From an uncultured Oscillospiraceae bacterium (lineage in GTDB: Bacteria > Bacillota > Clostridia > Oscillospirales > Oscillospiraceae): a DNA stretch of 37,928 bases. The notes beneath the pieces were generated by a model, which was given only the letters and a program-made list of their open reading frames with translations, did no database searches and was not told the DNA's origin. Below, piece after piece: positions 34,184 through 37,928 of this stretch. Within the stretch, counting starts at the first letter, position 1. Each line of letters begins with the position of its first letter. Made by a program: the position numbers and the translations under genes. Where the stretch lies: positions 1 through 37,928 of the forward strand of contig CALWWP010000044.1 of NCBI GenBank assembly GCA_944385275.1. Direction: 5' to 3'.

Positions 34184-35465
34184 ATTCAGATATTAGAAGC
34201 TGCATCCCAAGTGTCATCAGGCACAGATTATCCCGATAAATATCGTCGAATTGGCTGATTGGCAGAGGATTTTTGCCGCTTCCTGCTTCAACAGTGTAAC
34301 CGGGCCTGTTATAATTCAAAATAAACCAGTCTTTGTATCCGGCATAGCCAGAAAATGATGGAGTTAATTCGAGTACATAACCGGAAGCGGCTGCTAGCTG
34401 ATGCCCTATCGAAAGAGAATTTTCTGGGATACAATCGAGATATTTCCAGTAGATCACTTGACCCTGAGTGTGATAAGAAAGAGTTAATGAAAAGTTGTGT
34501 TCAAGGGTAAAATAATATACAGAGCGGCTCTCAGGTTCTGAAAGAGGAGCTGTGCCGACGAAGTCCCTTGGACCGGGTTTAGTAAATCCTGCGGCATATT
34601 TTAGTTCTCGTGCTATTTCCCAGCCTGCAGGATACTGTAGGTTGAGATCGACTCCGGAAATATTGGCCTTCCAATCTTGAGGGAATGACAAGGGAGGAGT
34701 GTTCATAGACAATGCAGACGTGTATTCCTTGGAATTTTTGTCAAAAAGACCTGTCACAAGGTCTACTCCATCTGGATTTACCAATGGCATAAGGTATAAA
34801 GTAGTATTTTCATAAAGCTGACGAGAAGATGCATTACAAATAGAGTCGCCAAAAGCATAGGAGTGGGCATAATCTTCTAAATATTTTAACAGCAAAGGAG
34901 TAGTAATCCATTCGTTGGCGTGGTGAGAGGCGTTGTAAAATACCTCCGTATCTCCCTTACCGATCGAAGTATAATATATTGGCTTCCCAAGGACGCTTTT
35001 ACCTGCGCTCTCTGTGTGTATAAAAGGATAACGTGACTGAAGTCCTATAAGCACATCGTCAAGGACTTCTGATGTAAAAGGAATAGTTGTAGGGACAACT
35101 GGAAAACTTAGTGGAATAGTAATCGTGCTTCCGATACGCAGATTGAGAGGGTCAACATTTGGGTTGGCGATCTCTATGGATCTTAGAGTTGTGCCATAGG
35201 CATTTGCAAGTTTATAGAATGTATCTCCGCTGCGAATAGTATGTTTTCGGTATCCGGTCTGATACGGTTTTAATGCCGCTTGAGTCAAAGGACCCACGAT
35301 ACCGTCGGCTGCAAGCCCATTAGCTGATTGAAAACGCTGTACAGCGTGATAGGTTTGATTGCCAAAAATCCCGTCAAGAGCACCTGCTGAAAAGTTTGCT
35401 CTCGAAAGCGCAAGCTGCAGAAAAGCTACTCGAGGACCGGTTGAACCAAATTTTAGAATTTCCAT
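34182..35465 (-). CDS. Peptidoglycan-binding, LysM and M14 zinc carboxypeptidase protein
   Basis: A 427-residue protein that probably cuts gamma-D-glutamyl-diaminopimelate bonds in peptidoglycan peptides. Domains in order: a peptidoglycan-binding repeat (about 5-66, DGIFGNQTYHAVQRFQ), a LysM domain (about 74-118, HTIRSGDTFYKLA) and an M14 peptidase (about 135-427). Zinc ligands His182 and Glu185 (HHANEW), His332 (SYHTQG) and catalytic Glu393 (TVEAG) are all present. It resembles endopeptidase I of Lysinibacillus sphaericus in domain order and the lack of a signal peptide. ATG 35465 is chosen with GGAGGA 6 bases upstream. A role in spore or mother-cell wall lysis is inferred from that likeness and from the spoIVB-spo0A neighbours. 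Confidence 0.88.
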   Translation of the reverse strand: MEILKFGSTGPRVAFLQLALSRANFSAGALDGIFGNQTYHAVQRFQSANGLAADGIVGPLTQAALKPYQTGYRKHTIRSGDTFYKLANAYGTTLRSIEIANPNVDPLNLRIGSTITIPLSFPVVPTTIPFTSEVLDDVLIGLQSRYPFIHTESAGKSVLGKPIYYTSIGKGDTEVFYNASHHANEWITTPLLLKYLEDYAHSYAFGDSICNASSRQLYENTTLYLMPLVNPDGVDLVTGLFDKNSKEYTSALSMNTPPLSFPQDWKANISGVDLNLQYPAGWEIARELKYAAGFTKPGPRDFVGTAPLSEPESRSVYYFTLEHNFSLTLSYHTQGQVIYWKYLDCIPENSLSIGHQLAAASGYVLELTPSFSGYAGYKDWFILNYNRPGYTVEAGSGKNPLPISQFDDIYRDNLCLMTLGMQLLISE

Positions 35466-35629
35466 TTTGTTTCCTCCGATTTTATTTTGTGCAAATAGAA
35501 GGTATGCTATTGCAGAAAATATATTCCGCATTATAATATGTTGAATTTGCATTTTGTTTCGCACTGTACCATTTTGAATATTGTAAATATAAAATTTTGA
35601 AAAGTAAAAAAGTCAAGGTAAAAGTGCAG

Positions 35630-35686
35630 CATATTGTCAGAGCAGATCATTCATTTTTTTGATCAAAAGAGCCATATTAATATGGC
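35630..35686 (+). promoter_or_regulatory. Upstream region of spoIVB with a 16-bp palindrome
   Basis: This 245-base gap between divergent genes holds GCCATATTAATATGGC (35671-35686), a perfect palindrome 24 bases before the spoIVB ATG, and the string ATATTGTCAGAG (35631-35642), which recurs upstream of spo0A. No SigA consensus promoter was found. A SigF/SigG promoter is expected for spoIVB but could not be placed with confidence. Confidence 0.45.
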
Positions 35687-35710
35687 GTCGCAGCTGCAGA
35701 CGTAAATAAG

Positions 35711-36769
35711 ATGCGAGAGGATGCAAACAAGACGATGGGGGAGAAAATAAAAAAACATTATAAAAATGGGATCACTTCTCTATTGCTTGCAGCTGTCATA
35801 ATTTTAACGACAGCTGCACATGCAGCGGCATATGAGGTGATACCCTCGGGAAACACAGTCGGAATAAGAATTGAAACCGACGGAGTTTTGGTAGTAGAGC
35901 TGGGAGAAGTTGAAACGGAATCTGGAAAAAAGGCTCCAGCAGTTGATGCAGGAGTAAAAGTAGGAGATATTATCACGGCTATTGGTTCGGAATCAATTAG
36001 TTCCGGCAATGATTTCAAAGAAGTTGTCTCAAAGTTAACGGGAGATACTGTCAAGATGCAGGTTCAGAGAGAGGATAAACAGGTTGTGTTGAATATAAAG
36101 CCGGCAAAAAATCTCGATGGCAATTATGAACTTGGATTATGGCTGCGAGATGGCATGGCAGGTATTGGAACACTGACTTTTTATGATCCTCAGACAGGCA
36201 TATTTGGAGCACTTGGACATCCTGTAAGTGATATAGATACTGGTACTATGATACCTGTAAGAGATGGATGTATTTTCTCGTCAATAGTTACCGGAGTCGT
36301 GCGCGGTCAGAGCGGAAAACCCGGACAGCTTCAAGGCAGCTTTGATATGAACTCAGTAAAGGGTAAACTTTGCCTTAATACTGAGCAAGGATTGTTCGGA
36401 ACAGCGGACGATGCCTTAGCAAGCGGGAGATTGATGGAAACCGCTTCCTTAGACGAGGTCGAGCTGGGAGAAGCAACTATATTGTCAAATATTTCTGGAG
36501 ATAAGGTAGAAGAGTATAAGATTCGCATAGTCAAAAAAAATCCGAATGATGAATGCAGAAATATGACTATAGAAGTGACGGACCCAAGGCTTATAGAGCA
36601 GACCGGTGGAATAGTGCAGGGAATGAGCGGAAGTCCGATAATTCAAAATGGAAAGTTAATAGGGGCAGTGACTCATGTCCTTGTAAATGACCCTTTGTGC
36701 GGGTATGGAATAGGAATAGAGCAAATGCTGGAGCAAGCTGTTGAAAATGCAAATAATCTAGCGGCTTAA
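35711..36769 (+). CDS. spoIVB: SpoIVB serine peptidase
   Basis: Forespore protease that in Bacillus crosses the inner membrane and cuts SpoIVFA, thereby releasing SigK processing. Seen: one N-terminal membrane helix (about 21-41), a PDZ domain (about 55-130, VDAGVKVGDIITAIG) and an S55 peptidase domain with His170 (GALGHPVSD), Asp291 (EVTDPRL) and Ser306 (GMSGSP). The Asp-Ser distance of 15 matches the Bacillus enzyme. The length of 352 residues is shorter than Bacillus SpoIVB (426). ATG 35711 lacks a clear ribosome binding site; ATG 35735 is an alternative, with AGAGGA too far away. The spoIVB-spo0A order is the normal one. Confidence 0.92.
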   Translation: MREDANKTMGEKIKKHYKNGITSLLLAAVIILTTAAHAAAYEVIPSGNTVGIRIETDGVLVVELGEVETESGKKAPAVDAGVKVGDIITAIGSESISSGNDFKEVVSKLTGDTVKMQVQREDKQVVLNIKPAKNLDGNYELGLWLRDGMAGIGTLTFYDPQTGIFGALGHPVSDIDTGTMIPVRDGCIFSSIVTGVVRGQSGKPGQLQGSFDMNSVKGKLCLNTEQGLFGTADDALASGRLMETASLDEVELGEATILSNISGDKVEEYKIRIVKKNPNDECRNMTIEVTDPRLIEQTGGIVQGMSGSPIIQNGKLIGAVTHVLVNDPLCGYGIGIEQMLEQAVENANNLAA

Positions 36770-36775
36770 AACAGA

Positions 36776-36806
36776 GGACCGGTACCGTTTTAAACGGTAC
36801 CGGTCC
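36776..36806. repeat. Near-perfect 31-base palindrome after spoIVB
   Basis: GGACCGGTACCGTTT (36776-36790) and its exact complement (36792-36806) are separated by one base. It has the stem of a terminator, but no T run follows on the + strand. It may still end the spoIVB transcript or act as a 3' stabiliser. Confidence 0.75.
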
Positions 36807-36855
36807 ATTATAAAAGTTGAAATAAAAAAATATGTAAAAAATTTCCATAAAATAG

Positions 36856-36884
36856 TTGCATATGAATATTACTTGTGATATATT
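36856..36884 (+). promoter_or_regulatory. SigA-type promoter of spo0A
   Basis: TTGCAT (36856-36861), a 17-base spacer and TATATT (36879-36884) give a start near 36891 and a leader of about 130 bases. TTGTCAGA at 36883-36890, overlapping the -10 end, is two bases off the Spo0A box TTGTCGAA and could be an autoregulatory site (weak). Confidence 0.65.
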
Positions 36885-37020
36885 GTCAGAGTAGGGACGA
36901 TCGACCCAAAGACAGGTAATTTTCAAAAAGCAATTTCTGGTTTATAGATAAAGATATGCGCTGCTTTTGGGCTTTGAGCCGTGAGCTGAATTTTAAAATT
37001 AAATGTGTTTGGAGGAGCTT

Positions 37021-37815
37021 ATGAGCAGAACAATCGATATTGTACTTGCTGATTCAAGCGAAGAATACCGTAGTTTGATTAAAGAAGTTTTAGATGAGGA
37101 AGAAGATTTGAGAGTAGTAGGAGAAGCAGAAGACGGAGAAGAGGCCTTACTGCTGATCAAGGAAAAGCATCCGGCTGTAGTTGTACTTGATATAGTGCTT
37201 TCCAAACTAGATGGATTAAGCGTTATACAAGGAGCAGCTAAACTTCCCATAGAAGAACAGCCGAGATTTATAGTTGTGTCCAGCTTTTTCAATGATGTGA
37301 TAGGTACTCAGGCTGCAGAATTGAATGTAGATTATTTTATGACCAAACCTATAGATGTTTTGGCATTGATTACTCGTATTCGCAATGCGGTCGCCGGCTC
37401 ATCGGTTTATTTCAACAGTGCGGTTACAGATCGCATAAGTGCAAGCTTAGAAATGAGAGTGACTAATATTTTACATGAGATCGGTGTTCCGGCACATATC
37501 AAAGGGTATCAATATTTGAGAGAAGCCATTGTCAGATCAGTAGAAGACATGGAGCTTATCAACGGAGTTACTAAAGTTCTGTATCCGGAAGTTGCCAAGA
37601 AGTTTTCAACTACATCGTCCAGAGTTGAAAGAGCAATAAGGCATGCCATTGAGGTCGCATGGGACAGAGGAGATGTCGATGTGCTGCAGAAATTCTTTGG
37701 ATATACTGTTTCCAACATAAAAGGAAAGCCAACTAACAGCGAATTTATTGCTATGATATCAGACAGATTAAAGCTTACGCTAGATGAGTTAGACCGCATG
37801 AGCGGAAATGCTTAA
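37021..37815 (+). CDS. spo0A: Sporulation master regulator Spo0A
   Basis: Response regulator that, when phosphorylated, starts sporulation. The receiver domain (about 1-125) has phosphoacceptor Asp57 ([13 protein letters not shown]), Asp11, switch-like Ser87 and Lys109 (TKP). The second acidic residue of the usual ADD-N pocket is Ser12, and the Met-Pro that normally follows the phosphorylation loop is Leu-Ser. The C-terminal Spo0A DNA-binding domain (about 150-264) is conventional, with recognition helix [16 protein letters not shown]. The length of 264 residues is normal. ATG 37021 is chosen with GGAGGAG just upstream; the extra six codons in the open frame would include that site. Confidence 0.95.
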   Translation: MSRTIDIVLADSSEEYRSLIKEVLDEEEDLRVVGEAEDGEEALLLIKEKHPAVVVLDIVLSKLDGLSVIQGAAKLPIEEQPRFIVVSSFFNDVIGTQAAELNVDYFMTKPIDVLALITRIRNAVAGSSVYFNSAVTDRISASLEMRVTNILHEIGVPAHIKGYQYLREAIVRSVEDMELINGVTKVLYPEVAKKFSTTSSRVERAIRHAIEVAWDRGDVDVLQKFFGYTVSNIKGKPTNSEFIAMISDRLKLTLDELDRMSGNA

Positions 37816-37824
37816 AGATTTTTC

Positions 37825-37873
37825 AACAGTAGAGATCAGCCTATTTTGGTTGGTTTCTACTGTTTTTGTTTTT
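37825..37873 (+). terminator. Terminator after spo0A
   Basis: A 17-bp stem with three G-U pairs (37825-37841 with 37848-37864, loop 6) is followed by TTTGTTTTT. The remaining 55 bases to the window end are AT-rich and hold nothing I can support. Confidence 0.85.
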
Positions 37874-37928
37874 AAATCTGGGATTCAAAATAAGAAAATA
37901 TTTATTGCTTTTTTATACATTTTTTGTG

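Noticed and set aside
36776..36806. The palindrome after spoIVB as a standard intrinsic terminator
   Set aside because: The stem is perfect but no T run follows on the coding strand, so it is listed as a repeat.
1..37928. CRISPR arrays, insertion sequences, prophage genes, tRNA or rRNA genes
   Set aside because: No regularly spaced repeats, transposase or phage motifs, or rRNA/tRNA signatures were noticed on either strand.

Overview
The window reads as ordinary chromosome from an anaerobic, endospore-forming member of the Clostridia, probably of the Oscillospiraceae/Ruminococcaceae type. The evidence is the set of sporulation genes (ylbJ, yqfC, yqfD, spoIVB, spo0A), ferredoxin-dependent 2-oxoacid oxidoreductase genes, a type III glutamine synthetase, a K+-dependent-type membrane pyrophosphatase, a ClpE-type unfoldase, purine-rich ribosome binding sites and many GTG/TTG starts. 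I see no rRNA, tRNA, CRISPR array, phage or insertion sequence. Placement below class is inference.

Region 1 (1-11190, + strand): a consensus promoter at 26-54 leads a tight run of ten genes: an rRNA-type SAM methyltransferase, the shared ECF vitamin-transporter module ecfA1-ecfA2-ecfT (no S component here), truA, a membrane-anchored propeller-like protein (DUF5711-like), cvpA, pgsA, clpE and glnN. It ends at a strong bidirectional terminator.

Region 2 (11210-18253, - strand): a P-loop protein of unknown role (PRK06851-like), a 240-nt structured leader ending in a perfect terminator just ahead of leuA, then leuA, trkA, hppA and a DUF1294 membrane protein. Region 2b (18254-19210) has no working gene. 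It holds a decayed + strand copy of a coenzyme F420-0:glutamate-ligase-like gene that still has a near-consensus promoter.

Region 3 (19208-24817, - strand): a seven-gene operon read from a promoter at 24789-24817: a MinD/CobQ-like P-loop protein, a 2[4Fe-4S] ferredoxin subunit, the alpha (VorB), beta and gamma subunits of a 2-oxoacid:ferredoxin oxidoreductase, an XRE-cupin regulator and an AMP-forming acyl-CoA synthetase. Together these could interconvert branched or aromatic acids, their CoA thioesters and 2-oxoacids.

Region 4 (24845-26368, - strand): ylbJ and a small four-cysteine protein, closed by a terminator. Region 5 (26502-34183, + strand): yqfC-yqfD-phoH-ybeY-era-yqzL-recO-mutS2, a compact version of the Bacillus yqf/era/recO cluster without pgpH, dgkA or cdd, followed by ptsH with its own promoter and terminator. 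The yqzL-like gene (46 codons) has its ribosome binding site in the loop of a perfect 9-bp hairpin.

Region 6 (34182-37928): a - strand gene for a peptidoglycan-binding/LysM/M14 peptidase, then + strand spoIVB and spo0A, each with its own upstream signals. The Spo0A receiver domain departs from the usual acidic pocket while its DNA-binding domain is conventional.

Most of the window is housekeeping sequence. The points most worth checking are the leuA leader RNA, the yqzL translation hairpin, the P-loop gene at the head of the oxidoreductase operon, the decayed F420-ligase-like gene, and the unusual Spo0A receiver. I did not find a clear, wholly new system.
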